From Shewanella algidipiscicola (GTDB lineage: Bacteria > Pseudomonadota > Gammaproteobacteria > Enterobacterales > Shewanellaceae), in contig NZ_QPQT01000003.1 of assembly GCF_003605125.1 (NCBI RefSeq), positions 186,001 through 250,000 on the forward strand: 64,000 bases of DNA. Reading direction: 5' to 3'. The position numbers and the translations under genes are program-made. The notes below the pieces were generated by a model, which was not told where the DNA came from, made no database searches, and was given only the letters and a program-made list of their open reading frames with translations. The first letter of the stretch is position 1; every line of letters begins with the position of its first letter. Positions 56,421-64,000 of the stretch are shown here, piece after piece.

Positions 56421-56447
56421 AGCGGTACTTTGTACTGCGCTTTATTG
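56421..56447 (+). terminator. Possible terminator after the GT-C gene
   Basis: AGCGGTAC and GTAC-TG-CGCT (56421-56441) form an 8 bp stem with a two-base bulge and TTT loop, followed by TTATTGT. Confidence 0.4.
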
Positions 56448-56589
56448 TGTCGGTTATGATAATTTAGCATCTCTGTGCACAAGAAGAATGTTGCTAGTTT
56501 CTTTGGCTTTACAGTTAACACTAGATTGAGTCAGTACTGAGAAGGCCGGCGACGACACCTCGGATTGAAATCGATTTCTTAGTAAAAGC

Positions 56590-56598
56590 TGCTATAAT
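56590..56598 (+). promoter_or_regulatory. Extended -10 promoter before the GT2 gene
   Basis: TGCTATAAT is a perfect extended -10 element (TGn-TATAAT). No good -35 lies 16-18 bases upstream. It would give a leader of about 100 bases containing a small GG(C)TCCAT/ATGGACC hairpin. Confidence 0.5.
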
Positions 56599-56703
56599 CC
56601 GCGTTTGGATTTTATTAACCATTTGAAGTATGCAGGGATGCGGGCTCCATGGATTATGGACCGTAGCATGTCTTAAACTTTTGCTCAAAGTATCGAGGAC
56701 AAG

Positions 56704-57420
56704 ATGAAAACCGCTATAGTCATACCCGCTTTTAATGAGCAGGTCAGTATTTGTGAAGTGTTAGCGCCTCTACTTCAAATGACAGAGTTTGATATCATAG
56801 TTGTAGATGATGCAAGTACGGATCATACATTAGAACTGGTATCCGCAAATCCTCAGATCATAGTGCTTCCTTTAGCCGTCAATATTGGTGCATGGAAAGC
56901 GATGCAAACTGGTATACGTTACTGTCACCTAAATAATTATCAGCGGGTTATAACATTCGATGCTGATGGTCAACATTTGGCTAACTGCATCCCTGCGTTA
57001 TGTTGTTATCAAGAATCTAGTGGTCATGATGTGGTGATAGGTTCCTGCCCGGAGCGAGGAAGTATTGCTAGACATATTGCATGGAAATTATTCAGAGCCC
57101 TTTCTGGCATTAAAGTCGAGGACTTAACTTCTGGATTGCGTGTATACGGTCGTGCTGCCATAGAGATTCTAAGTACTAGAGAAGCTTCTCTATTAGAGTA
57201 TCAAGATGTTGGTGTGTTGCTAATGTTAAAAACATTTGGTCTCAGCTTTAGCGAAGTGCCTGTAGATATGAACCGCAGAGTTGATGGCATTTCCAGGATT
57301 TTTTATTCGTGGGGGGCAGTGGCTTACTATATGACACATACGACTTTACTTTGTATTAGTAAGGTGAGGATGAGTAACGAGTTGAGTTATCAAAAGACAA
57401 TCCAAAATTACACTAAATAA
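56704..57420 (+). CDS. Polyprenol-phosphate-sugar synthase-like glycosyltransferase (GT2)
   Basis: The 238-residue product is a GT-A/GT2 enzyme with nucleotide-binding start VIPAFNEQ, the VVDDAS motif and the metal-binding DADGQ (DxD-type). It resembles dolichol-phosphate-mannose-synthase-type proteins of the DPM1/GtrB group, without added membrane helices. The expected reaction is transfer of a sugar from a nucleotide donor to polyprenyl phosphate. Neighbours (GT-C upstream, ManC downstream) suggest mannose. It is followed 11 bases later by a DUF2304 gene, a frequent partner. Confidence 0.8.
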   Translation: MKTAIVIPAFNEQVSICEVLAPLLQMTEFDIIVVDDASTDHTLELVSANPQIIVLPLAVNIGAWKAMQTGIRYCHLNNYQRVITFDADGQHLANCIPALCCYQESSGHDVVIGSCPERGSIARHIAWKLFRALSGIKVEDLTSGLRVYGRAAIEILSTREASLLEYQDVGVLLMLKTFGLSFSEVPVDMNRRVDGISRIFYSWGAVAYYMTHTTLLCISKVRMSNELSYQKTIQNYTK

Positions 57421-57430
57421 GAGTATTCTA

Positions 57431-57784
57431 GTGCAACATTATCAAATTTTTTCTTCGTTAATTGCGGTTATCTTTTTCATTATAGCATTTGTTTTAGTCC
57501 GTAGAGATAACATACATCCTAGCTCTGCGATACGATGGACCATGCTATCTGTTGCAATCCTGATAGTAGGATTGTTCCCTCAGATATCAGACAAATTAGC
57601 AAGACTATTAGGGATCAGTTATGCGCCAATTATCCCTGTCTTATTTGCCTGCATTATTTTACTGTTAAAAGCGCTTTTGAATGATATTGAGCGAACAAAA
57701 GATAGAGTCAAAATTGACAGGCTTATTCAGCGGGTTGCAATTTTGGAACAAAAACAGATGGATATTAATCGTCAAGAAAAGTAA
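57431..57784 (+). CDS. DUF2304-family small membrane protein
   Basis: The 117-residue product has three hydrophobic segments (about 6-23, 36-50, 66-85) and a charged C-terminal helix. It matches the DUF2304 layout, commonly found directly downstream of a GtrB/DPM-type GT2. It may anchor the enzyme at the membrane. The start is GTG, preceded by AAGAG. Confidence 0.75.
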   Translation: MQHYQIFSSLIAVIFFIIAFVLVRRDNIHPSSAIRWTMLSVAILIVGLFPQISDKLARLLGISYAPIIPVLFACIILLLKALLNDIERTKDRVKIDRLIQRVAILEQKQMDINRQEK

Positions 57785-57847
57785 TAAAAAGCAGCTTTTT
57801 GAGATTCAAAAGCTATACATCATATTACATTTATTAGGTTGTAGATC

Positions 57848-59254
57848 ATGGAACACAAAGTATATCCAGTAATCCTTTCTGGTGGCTCAGGGACTCGTTT
57901 ATGGCCTCTTTCCAGAAAGCACTACCCAAAACAGTTATTAAAATTAACTAGCTCATATACCATGTTGCAAGAAACCGCATTACGCCTTACTGGTTTCGAA
58001 AAACCTATTGCTGTATGTAACGATACCCACCGATTTATGGTTGCCGAGCAACTGCAAGAGATCGGACAAAATCCTACTGCTATAATTCTTGAACCCGTTG
58101 CACGTAATACCGCGCCAGCGATTGCCTTAGCTGCATTTGCTGCATTAGAACAAAATGCTGATGCAACGTTAGTTGTTTTACCTGCTGATCATGTCATTGA
58201 AGATGTAAATGCATTTCAGAATGCAGTCTTATCTGTTTTAGACGTTGCTCAAAATGATTCGCTTGTCACATTTGGGGTTGTTCCTTCAAAGCCTGAAACT
58301 GGCTACGGTTATATACAAGCAAGTGATGACAGTGGAACAATATCGAGTATTGCGCAGTTTGTTGAAAAACCAGATCTTATAACGGCTGAGCACTACGTCA
58401 ATAGTGGAAAGTTCTACTGGAACAGTGGCATGTTTGTCTTCAAAGCACAGGCATATCTCAATGAGTTGAGTAATAACAATCCAGATATTTACAAGCACAC
58501 AAAAATGGCGTGGGATAACTCCACGCGAGATTTAGATTTTATTAGAGTCGATAAAGAGGCATTTTCTCAATCTCCTGATGACTCTATCGATTATGCGGTG
58601 ATGGAAAATACCCGCAAAGGTATGGTTTTACCTATCAATGTTGGTTGGAGCGATGTCGGCTCTTTTTCTGCACTTTGGGAAGTACTAGACAAAGATGAAA
58701 GTGGTAACGTCAGCCTTGGGGATGTTAAACATATCGATTCTAATAATTGCCTTGTGCAATCAGAAAACCAATTTGTAGCGACAATTGGTGTACAAGACTT
58801 AATTGTTATTGGCACTAAGGATTCGATTTTGGTTGCGCATAAAGACGAAGTTCAGAAAGTGAAAGAGGTGGTTAACCATCTTAAAAACACCGGAAGAACT
58901 GAGCATCTGTTACATCGTGAAGTTTATCGTCCCTGGGGGAGTTACGACTCAATTGAGTCAGGTAAGCGCTACCAGGTTAAACGGATAGTTGTTAAACCTG
59001 GAGCCTCCTTATCATTACAGATGCATCACCATAGGGCTGAGCACTGGATTGTGGTATCAGGTACGGCTTTAGTTGAAGTAGATGCAAAGGAAACCTTACT
59101 AACCGAGAATGAATCAGTTTACATTCCTCTGGGCGCTACCCACCGTTTAACAAACCCTGGTAAAATTCAGCTTGAATTGATTGAAGTGCAAAGTGGTTCT
59201 TATTTAGGTGAAGACGATATTGTGCGTTTCGAAGACGTATTTGGTCGTTGTTAG
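57848..59254 (+). CDS. manC: Mannose-1-phosphate guanylyltransferase / mannose-6-phosphate isomerase
   Basis: ManC makes GDP-mannose from mannose-1-phosphate and GTP, and its C-terminal domain interconverts fructose-6-phosphate and mannose-6-phosphate. The 468-residue product has the pyrophosphorylase signature SGGSGTRLWPLSRKHYPKQL (11-30), FVEKP, and the type II isomerase cupin domain (about 350-465) with the metal motif QMHHHRAEHW. It is cytoplasmic. No phosphomannomutase gene is visible in the window. Confidence 0.95.
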   Translation: MEHKVYPVILSGGSGTRLWPLSRKHYPKQLLKLTSSYTMLQETALRLTGFEKPIAVCNDTHRFMVAEQLQEIGQNPTAIILEPVARNTAPAIALAAFAALEQNADATLVVLPADHVIEDVNAFQNAVLSVLDVAQNDSLVTFGVVPSKPETGYGYIQASDDSGTISSIAQFVEKPDLITAEHYVNSGKFYWNSGMFVFKAQAYLNELSNNNPDIYKHTKMAWDNSTRDLDFIRVDKEAFSQSPDDSIDYAVMENTRKGMVLPINVGWSDVGSFSALWEVLDKDESGNVSLGDVKHIDSNNCLVQSENQFVATIGVQDLIVIGTKDSILVAHKDEVQKVKEVVNHLKNTGRTEHLLHREVYRPWGSYDSIESGKRYQVKRIVVKPGASLSLQMHHHRAEHWIVVSGTALVEVDAKETLLTENESVYIPLGATHRLTNPGKIQLELIEVQSGSYLGEDDIVRFEDVFGRC

Positions 59255-59305
59255 AATGACTAATTTTTTATAGCACTTGATTTACTAAGGTTACGTATTT
59301 TTTGT

Positions 59306-59329
59306 ATTGACTGCATTTATGTAGTCAAT
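59306..59329. terminator. Inverted repeat between manC and the ABC permease gene
   Basis: ATTGACTGCA and TGTAGTCAAT form a 10 bp stem (one G-T pair) around TTTA. There is no downstream T-run, so an attenuator or binding site is as likely as a terminator. Confidence 0.3.
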
Positions 59330-59357
59330 TGCATTATTACGATTAAGAGAGTTTTTA

Positions 59358-60131
59358 ATGTCGTTAAAGAAAGACTTGTCGTTAATTCATGTCATGTCAA
59401 TCATGAAGCTAAAAAGTCAATCAAGTAAGTTAATACTAAGTTACCTATGGTGGGTGTTGGAACCCATTTTTCATGTTCTTACTTTTTATGTTGTGTTCAA
59501 GTATTTACTTGGACGCGGAGAAGGGGACTTTTTTACTTTTTTAATGGTTGGTCAAATTCCATTTCTTTGGTTTCAAAAAGGCGTAGTAGCTGCTTCTACA
59601 AGTTTAGGGCAAAACTTGAGTCTAATGATGACGAAACCTATTCCTAAATACATATTTCCTACGGTGGACATCCAAGAAGTTACCTACAAGCAGTTTTTTG
59701 TGTTCTTTGTATTGCTGTGTTTTTTGAGTATCAACGGTAGTTTAGTGGGTACTAACTGGTTTGACTTTATTGTGATTATCGCTGTCCAATATCTGTTTAT
59801 GCTAGGCATAGGTTGGCTGTTTTCCATATGTGTTGCCTACACCCCGGACTTCTCAATGATTATTCAAGTGCTAATGATGGGGTTGATGTTTGGTTCAGGC
59901 GTGTTTTGGGATGTTAATGCATTAGAAAATGAATCCTTAAAAGAGATTGTTTTTACTTTTAATCCCATGGTATCGATTTTAGATGCATATAGAGTGGTAT
60001 TGATGCACAAAACTGAGCTTGATTACGCGCTTTTATTGCCCGCTATTGTTTTTGGTTTGATGTTTTGTATTCTTTCATTGGGCATGTTTAAATTTTGCAA
60101 TGCTAGTCTAACCAAGAGGTTAATGGCATGA
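59358..60131 (+). CDS. ABC-2 type polysaccharide transport permease (Wzm/KpsM-like)
   Basis: The 257-residue product has about six membrane segments with the ABC-2 layout and a family-type N-terminal amphipathic start (LILSYLWWVLEPIFHVLTFY). It should move a lipid-linked polysaccharide across the inner membrane with the ATPase encoded next. It overlaps that gene by 4 bases. Confidence 0.9.
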   Translation: MSLKKDLSLIHVMSIMKLKSQSSKLILSYLWWVLEPIFHVLTFYVVFKYLLGRGEGDFFTFLMVGQIPFLWFQKGVVAASTSLGQNLSLMMTKPIPKYIFPTVDIQEVTYKQFFVFFVLLCFLSINGSLVGTNWFDFIVIIAVQYLFMLGIGWLFSICVAYTPDFSMIIQVLMMGLMFGSGVFWDVNALENESLKEIVFTFNPMVSILDAYRVVLMHKTELDYALLLPAIVFGLMFCILSLGMFKFCNASLTKRLMA

Positions 60132-60835
60132 GTGATATTGTGTTAACATGTGAAGGCGTTTCATTAACCTACAAATCAAGAAATGGCTTGTTTTCTTCTT
60201 TCACGCACAAAGCACTCAGCGACGTTTCATTTTCAATAAATAAGGGTGAAGTTTTTGGTATTCTAGGTGGCAATGGATCCGGTAAGTCATCATTGCTTGG
60301 TATTATAGCTGGAGTGATTCCTGCAACAACAGGGACGGTTATAATTGCACCAGATAAGCAAACTTCACTGTTGTCTTTAGGCTTAGGGTTTAACAATAGT
60401 TTGTCAGGAAGAGATAATACTATTTTGAGCGCTATGTTAAATGGTTTTTCACAAAAAGAAGCTAAGGACTTGACTTACAAAGTAAAAGAATTTTCTGAGT
60501 TAGCGGATTTCTATGAACAACCTGTTCGAACATACTCATCAGGTATGCGCAGTAAACTTGGTTTTGCTACAGCTTTGTATACAGATGTCGATATTTTACT
60601 CATCGATGAGGTGTTAAGCGTGGGTGACCAGTTATTTAAAAATAAAGCTGAAGAAGCTTTATTAAAAATCATAAATAACAACGATAAAACTGTGATATTT
60701 GTTTCTCATAGTGCTCAGCAGGTTAAAAGAATCTGTCAACAAGCCATGTGGTTGGACAAAGGTAAAATTAAAGTGATTGGTGATATCACTGATGTCATGA
60801 ATTGTTATCAGACTAATTTTAAGAATATAGGTTAA
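60128..60835 (+). CDS. ABC transporter ATPase for polysaccharide export (Wzt/KpsT-like)
   Basis: The 235-residue product has Walker A GGNGSGKSS, signature SSGMRSKL, Walker B ILLIDEVLSVGD and the His switch VSHS. It lacks the C-terminal carbohydrate-binding domain of O-antigen Wzt and so resembles the capsule-type KpsT. Coupled to the permease gene upstream. Confidence 0.93.
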   Translation: MSDIVLTCEGVSLTYKSRNGLFSSFTHKALSDVSFSINKGEVFGILGGNGSGKSSLLGIIAGVIPATTGTVIIAPDKQTSLLSLGLGFNNSLSGRDNTILSAMLNGFSQKEAKDLTYKVKEFSELADFYEQPVRTYSSGMRSKLGFATALYTDVDILLIDEVLSVGDQLFKNKAEEALLKIINNNDKTVIFVSHSAQQVKRICQQAMWLDKGKIKVIGDITDVMNCYQTNFKNIG

Positions 60836-60837
60836 CC

Positions 60838-61977
60838 ATGATGCAGGATAATTCAGAGTTAGAACTTATGGCTTTACAGAACGCACAGCTGCAGGAAGAA
60901 TTAGAGTTTCAGCATAACAAAATGTTGAAAACGGAGTCTTTGGAATCACAAATTCTTGAGCTTGAAGCTGAATCAGAGCTTTCATTATTACAGATAGCCC
61001 AACTACAAGAAGAGCTGGAGTATTACTATTGTAAATATTCACAGTTAAAAAGCGAGCGTGTGAAAATTAATTCGCCACAGTCAGTAGCGGCTTCTTTAGT
61101 TCGACAAGCCAGATTAAGTGATAGAGATTACTCAACGTCAAGCCATCAAAACTATATTGAAAAACTCATCGCAGACCAGAAGATATTGGTAGCGGAAAAT
61201 TCAAAACAAGCATCCTATATCACACAGCTTGAAGAAACTAAGGTATCGCTCGAAACTCATAATTCACAGCTAGTTAAGGGTAAGGCGGAACTAGAAGCCT
61301 CTCACGCACAACTCGTTACCCGTCATAGTGAGCTTGAAGCGTCTCACACGCGAGTCGTTACTAGTAATAGTGAGCTTGAAGCGTCTCACACTAAACTCGT
61401 TACCCGTAATGCTGAGCCTGAAGCGTCTTACAGGCATCTTGTTCCCCGTCATACTGAGCTTGAAGCGTCTCACTCGCAACTCGTTAGCCGTCATACTGAG
61501 CTTGAAGCGTCTCACACGAAACTCGTTACTAGTAATAGTGATCTTGAAGCGTCTTACAGGCAACTCGTTACCCGTCATGCTGAGCTTGAAGCGTCTCATA
61601 CGCAACTGACTGCTAGCTTTAATAAAGCAGAATCAGAGCTTGCAGACATGGTTAAACAACGTGATGAAGTGCGTAACAGGTATTCTGAGCATAAACATTT
61701 ATCTGAATCACTAAATTGTCAATTGGAAACGCAAAAAAATGAGTTGCTAAATATGAGCCAAAGTAATCATTTAGGGCAAAAAATGCTAGCCAAATCTCAA
61801 TTGGATTTAGACCATCTGCGTAATAGCTACGCTGATAAAGTGCAATCGGAACAAGAGTTGATTGAGTTGGTTAAGGAGTTAAAGCAAAAGTTAACGTTGG
61901 CTTCTCGATATTATGTCAAATTACAACAAGATCATCCTGAATTATTAAGCTCTGTCGAATTATCAGAAGAAAATTAG
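60838..61977 (+). CDS. Coiled-coil protein with 14-residue tandem repeats
   Basis: I do not recognise a family. The 379-residue product is almost wholly predicted coiled coil: an acidic, Leu/Gln-rich N-terminal third, eight tandem 14-residue repeats (about 150-261) of the form xELEASHTxLVTxx, and a C-terminal heptad-rich region. No signal peptide or membrane segment is visible, so it is probably cytoplasmic. It starts two bases after the ABC ATPase gene and ends two bases before the sulfotransferase-like gene. By analogy with coiled-coil rulers of O-antigen chain length (WbdD), it could space or regulate polymerising enzymes. This is inference. Confidence 0.75.
   Translation: MMQDNSELELMALQNAQLQEELEFQHNKMLKTESLESQILELEAESELSLLQIAQLQEELEYYYCKYSQLKSERVKINSPQSVAASLVRQARLSDRDYSTSSHQNYIEKLIADQKILVAENSKQASYITQLEETKVSLETHNSQLVKGKAELEASHAQLVTRHSELEASHTRVVTSNSELEASHTKLVTRNAEPEASYRHLVPRHTELEASHSQLVSRHTELEASHTKLVTSNSDLEASYRQLVTRHAELEASHTQLTASFNKAESELADMVKQRDEVRNRYSEHKHLSESLNCQLETQKNELLNMSQSNHLGQKMLAKSQLDLDHLRNSYADKVQSEQELIELVKELKQKLTLASRYYVKLQQDHPELLSSVELSEEN
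61285..61620 (+). repeat. Eight tandem 42-bp in-frame repeats
   Basis: The repeat unit (for example GAGCTTGAAGCGTCTCAC...) is 42 bases and encodes 14 residues, two coiled-coil heptads. Copies are close but not identical at DNA level, with variants such as SELEASHTRVVTSN and TELEASHSQLVSRH. Copy number could change in frame by recombination or slippage. Confidence 0.93.
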
Positions 61978-61979
61978 TC

Positions 61980-62936
61980 ATGACTTCTACATTTGAATTA
62001 TTTAAAAACCAGTTGGATGATGCGCTAGCGCTAATTGATCAAACAGAGTCGTTCGCTGGTCAAGCGAAAAGTAGTGATTTGACTCATATATCTAGTTCAG
62101 TTAATACGGTAGTTGACACCCAATCGCTATTAGCACGCTGTGAAAAAGTTTGTAATAAGCATGAACCTAAAAAGCCAACCATTAGAATTATTCATCATTT
62201 AGCTTGTAGTGGGGGCACTCTGATTTCTAAATGTATTTCAGCCATGCCGAACGTATATTTGTTAAGTGAAGTTCATCCGTATACGGATTTGGCAATGGGT
62301 AAAGATAAGCCAAAATATGCGCCGTCTGATATTATTTCTTTAACTAAGTATTCTGGGATACCTCAGCAAAAGGAACTCGCTCAAAAGTTGTTTAAGAGTG
62401 CCATTGATGAGGTTTATCAACATGTAAACAAGCTAGGTGGCACCCTAGTACTAAGAGACCATACCCATGCGGACTTCCATACCAAGTCCCCTATTCCGGT
62501 ACGATGCACTCTTGTTGAGTTGTTAGAAGAAGACTATGACGTTAGGTCAGTATTGACCATTCGTAATCCGATTGATTCCTACGCTTCGCTTATAAAAAAT
62601 GACTGGGTCCATTTTGAGCCACAAACGTTTGATGAATATTGTCGTCGTTTTTTGTGTTTAATAGAACAGTTTAAACCTGAGCAAATCTTCAAATACGAAG
62701 ATTTTGTAGAAGGCTCTGAAGTTGTAATGGCCAACATCGCTGCTTATTTACGGTTCAACTATTGCGACAGCTACAAGGATACTTTCGCTATATTCTCGGT
62801 AACTGGAGATAGTGGAAGGAGCGGGGGCGAGATATCCAAAAGAGTGCGGCGTCCTTTGGATGAAAAACTTATACAGGAAATTGCACAGAGCAATAACTTT
62901 AGGCGAGTATGCGAAATGCTCGATTATCAAGGATAA
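61980..62936 (+). CDS. Sulfotransferase-like protein
   Basis: The 318-residue product has a P-loop-like HHLACSGGTLISK motif at about 73-85, in the position of the 5'-phosphosulfate-binding loop, and a VLTIRNPIDSYASL motif like the 3'-phosphate-binding segment of PAPS-dependent sulfotransferases. It may sulfate the polysaccharide exported by the neighbouring ABC system. Cytoplasmic, no signal peptide. Family assignment is by motif only. Confidence 0.7.
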   Translation: MTSTFELFKNQLDDALALIDQTESFAGQAKSSDLTHISSSVNTVVDTQSLLARCEKVCNKHEPKKPTIRIIHHLACSGGTLISKCISAMPNVYLLSEVHPYTDLAMGKDKPKYAPSDIISLTKYSGIPQQKELAQKLFKSAIDEVYQHVNKLGGTLVLRDHTHADFHTKSPIPVRCTLVELLEEDYDVRSVLTIRNPIDSYASLIKNDWVHFEPQTFDEYCRRFLCLIEQFKPEQIFKYEDFVEGSEVVMANIAAYLRFNYCDSYKDTFAIFSVTGDSGRSGGEISKRVRRPLDEKLIQEIAQSNNFRRVCEMLDYQG

Positions 62937-62998
62937 ACTGTAGCCTTTGACAACAAACGCAGTGTTACAGTTGATAATTAATATAAGAAGATAATCAT

Positions 62999-63382
62999 AT
63001 GCTTTACCAACAATTTGAACAAGCCATATCTCTAGTAAAGAAGCCGGAACAGAATCCAAAGTCATTGCAAGAAGTCATTGAAAAGATTGTTTGTGAAATG
63101 ACTAAAAATGGTGCAAGCGGATCCACGTTGAAGTTATTTAAATATTTATTCCTTCGAACGCGCAGAAACTCCAATATTAGTTTTTTTAGTGATTCCGTAT
63201 TTCACTCCTTAAAAGCGGATTTTCAGAGAGATCCATCGGATTTCACGTTAATGTTCGTCTATTCTCTGGCAATTTTTGAACGTGATTCAAATAGTTACTT
63301 ACTTGAAAAGTTGCTGTTTTCAGCTTGGAAAAATAAAGCGGTGGTTGAAGAAGTATTGAGGGAATTAAAAGTATATGGATAA
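62999..63382 (+). CDS. Unrecognised small protein
   Basis: The 127-residue product is mostly helical, with no membrane segment and no motif I recognise. The frame is followed by an 8-base overlap with the next gene, suggesting coupling. Position in a polysaccharide operon is the only functional hint. Confidence 0.6.
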   Translation: MLYQQFEQAISLVKKPEQNPKSLQEVIEKIVCEMTKNGASGSTLKLFKYLFLRTRRNSNISFFSDSVFHSLKADFQRDPSDFTLMFVYSLAIFERDSNSYLLEKLLFSAWKNKAVVEEVLRELKVYG

Positions 63383-64000
63383 ATTTGATGTAATAACTTC
63401 TTTCGCGTTTTTTGATGGCGTAATAAAAGAGCCTATCGAAAAAGCCCTAAAGAGCCATATTGATAACGATAGCATTCACTTAATCCATATTGTTACCGAA
63501 TCAACTAAGCAAGCTATCAGACAGCATTTTAAGTACGCTGATCATGCTAAGGTACACATCATAGAAAGTGAGTCGCGGCCTACATTTCAAGTACTTATAG
63601 ATTACAGTAATCAGCTTTTATACGCAGAGGATGCGCAATTCACTGCGCTAATTAACGGAGATGTCAGCTTCGCTGGAGCAACCGAGGTAGGAAAAGTAAC
63701 CAATTTTTTTGAGCACAAAAATTTTCCAGATAGTGGGATGTTGGCACTCAGCAGACATGAGATTATTGATGGAGAATTGAAGCTTTATTTATACCTCGAC
63801 AATGGACTCCCGAATTACTTATCGGCCGATGCATGGATCTTTAGACGTCCATGCATTTTAAAGCAAGACGCTTTCTATTTTATGGGGCAAATGAACTGCG
63901 ACCTTATGTTAGCATCTGATTTAATGTCAGCAGGATACAAGCCAATAAATCCATGTTTAGATATTGTTATAATTCATCATGAAGATGAGTTTAAAAACGA
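63375..64000 (+). CDS. Glycosyltransferase-like protein, 5' part (runs off window)
   Basis: The frame is open from an ATG at 63375 to the window end (208 codons). Its N-terminus has a GT-A-like INGDVSF segment. The C-terminal visible part has a pattern (SADAWIFRRP...FYFMGQMNCDLMLASDL...INPCLDIVIIHH) that resembles a family of putative glycosyltransferases often adjacent to GT genes, in which a SQDAWIF...GxxGCDN...HxH pattern is usual. I give this resemblance from memory. Confidence 0.5.
   Translation, partial: MDKFDVITSFAFFDGVIKEPIEKALKSHIDNDSIHLIHIVTESTKQAIRQHFKYADHAKVHIIESESRPTFQVLIDYSNQLLYAEDAQFTALINGDVSFAGATEVGKVTNFFEHKNFPDSGMLALSRHEIIDGELKLYLYLDNGLPNYLSADAWIFRRPCILKQDAFYFMGQMNCDLMLASDLMSAGYKPINPCLDIVIIHHEDEFKN

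Noticed and set aside
56640..56680. JUMPstart/ops-like element before the GT2 gene (ATGGACCGTAGCATG)
   Set aside because: It matches only part of the ops core (about 7 of 9 central bases) and lacks the rest of JUMPstart.
61291..61605. Long open frames in other phases across the coiled-coil repeats (also 61328-61609 on the + strand)
   Set aside because: A 42-base repeat that is a multiple of three and free of stops in one copy opens other frames automatically. They are artefacts.
1..64000. CRISPR arrays, tRNA/rRNA genes, insertion sequences or prophage
   Set aside because: No spaced direct repeats, tRNA-like folds, transposase or phage motifs were seen. The two tandem repeats found have no spacers.

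Overview
The window looks like a chromosome segment of a Shewanella-like marine gammaproteobacterium. The evidence is gene content and order: a polar-flagellum regulon in the flrABC, fliE-J, fliK-R, flhB-flhA-flhF-flhG-fliA, cheYZAB, parC-parP-cheW arrangement of Shewanella and Vibrio, followed by mlaA, rssB and a POT-family peptide transporter, and then a cell-surface polysaccharide locus. I saw no rRNA, tRNA, CRISPR array or insertion sequence. The species assignment is inference.

Region 1 (1-30855, all + strand) is the flagellar and chemotaxis cluster. It opens in the 3' end of fliS, runs through the sigma-54 cascade regulators flrA/flrB/flrC, and continues with the basal body, C-ring, export apparatus, pole-targeting and number proteins (flhF/flhG), sigma-28 (fliA) and the chemotaxis genes. 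ParA-like ParC and ParP probably hold the chemoreceptor array at the pole. I found four well-formed -24/-12 (sigma-54) promoters, upstream of flrB, fliE, fliK and flhA. They divide the cluster into transcription units. Several starts were moved from the longest possible frame on ribosome-binding-site or promoter grounds (flrB, fliI, fliJ, flhA, flhG, parC, parP, cheW, DUF2802).

Region 2 (30856-38371) is a junction. A minus-strand pair encodes a stand-alone FlhB C-terminal-domain protein and a second, large FliK-like protein. After it come mlaA, rssB, a minus-strand POT transporter and about 1.15 kb without a convincing gene.

Region 3 (38372-64000) is the accessory surface locus and the most interesting part. 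It starts with a 6-SLBB outer-membrane polysaccharide export protein, then a complete but divergent type II secretion-like operon (GspG-E-F-H-I-J-K, L/M/C-like proteins, and a lipoprotein secretin with a heptanucleotide repeat in its leader). Next is a separately transcribed 474-residue secreted protein with a long hairpin-rich leader and a strong terminator. I interpret it as an S-layer protein resembling Slr4 of Pseudoalteromonas. It is followed by a membrane GT-C/TPR glycosyltransferase, a polyprenol-phosphate-sugar-synthase-like GT2, a DUF2304 protein and ManC, which together could form an O-mannosylation route. The window ends in an ABC-transporter polysaccharide module: permease, ATPase, a coiled-coil protein with eight 14-residue tandem repeats, a sulfotransferase-like protein, an unknown protein and a truncated glycosyltransferase-like gene.

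Working model (inference): the type II-like machine exports the S-layer subunit, which may be mannosylated in the periplasm. The ABC transporter and SLBB protein export a sulfated surface polysaccharide that could anchor the layer. The polar flagellum and its chemotaxis array come from the neighbouring conserved region.
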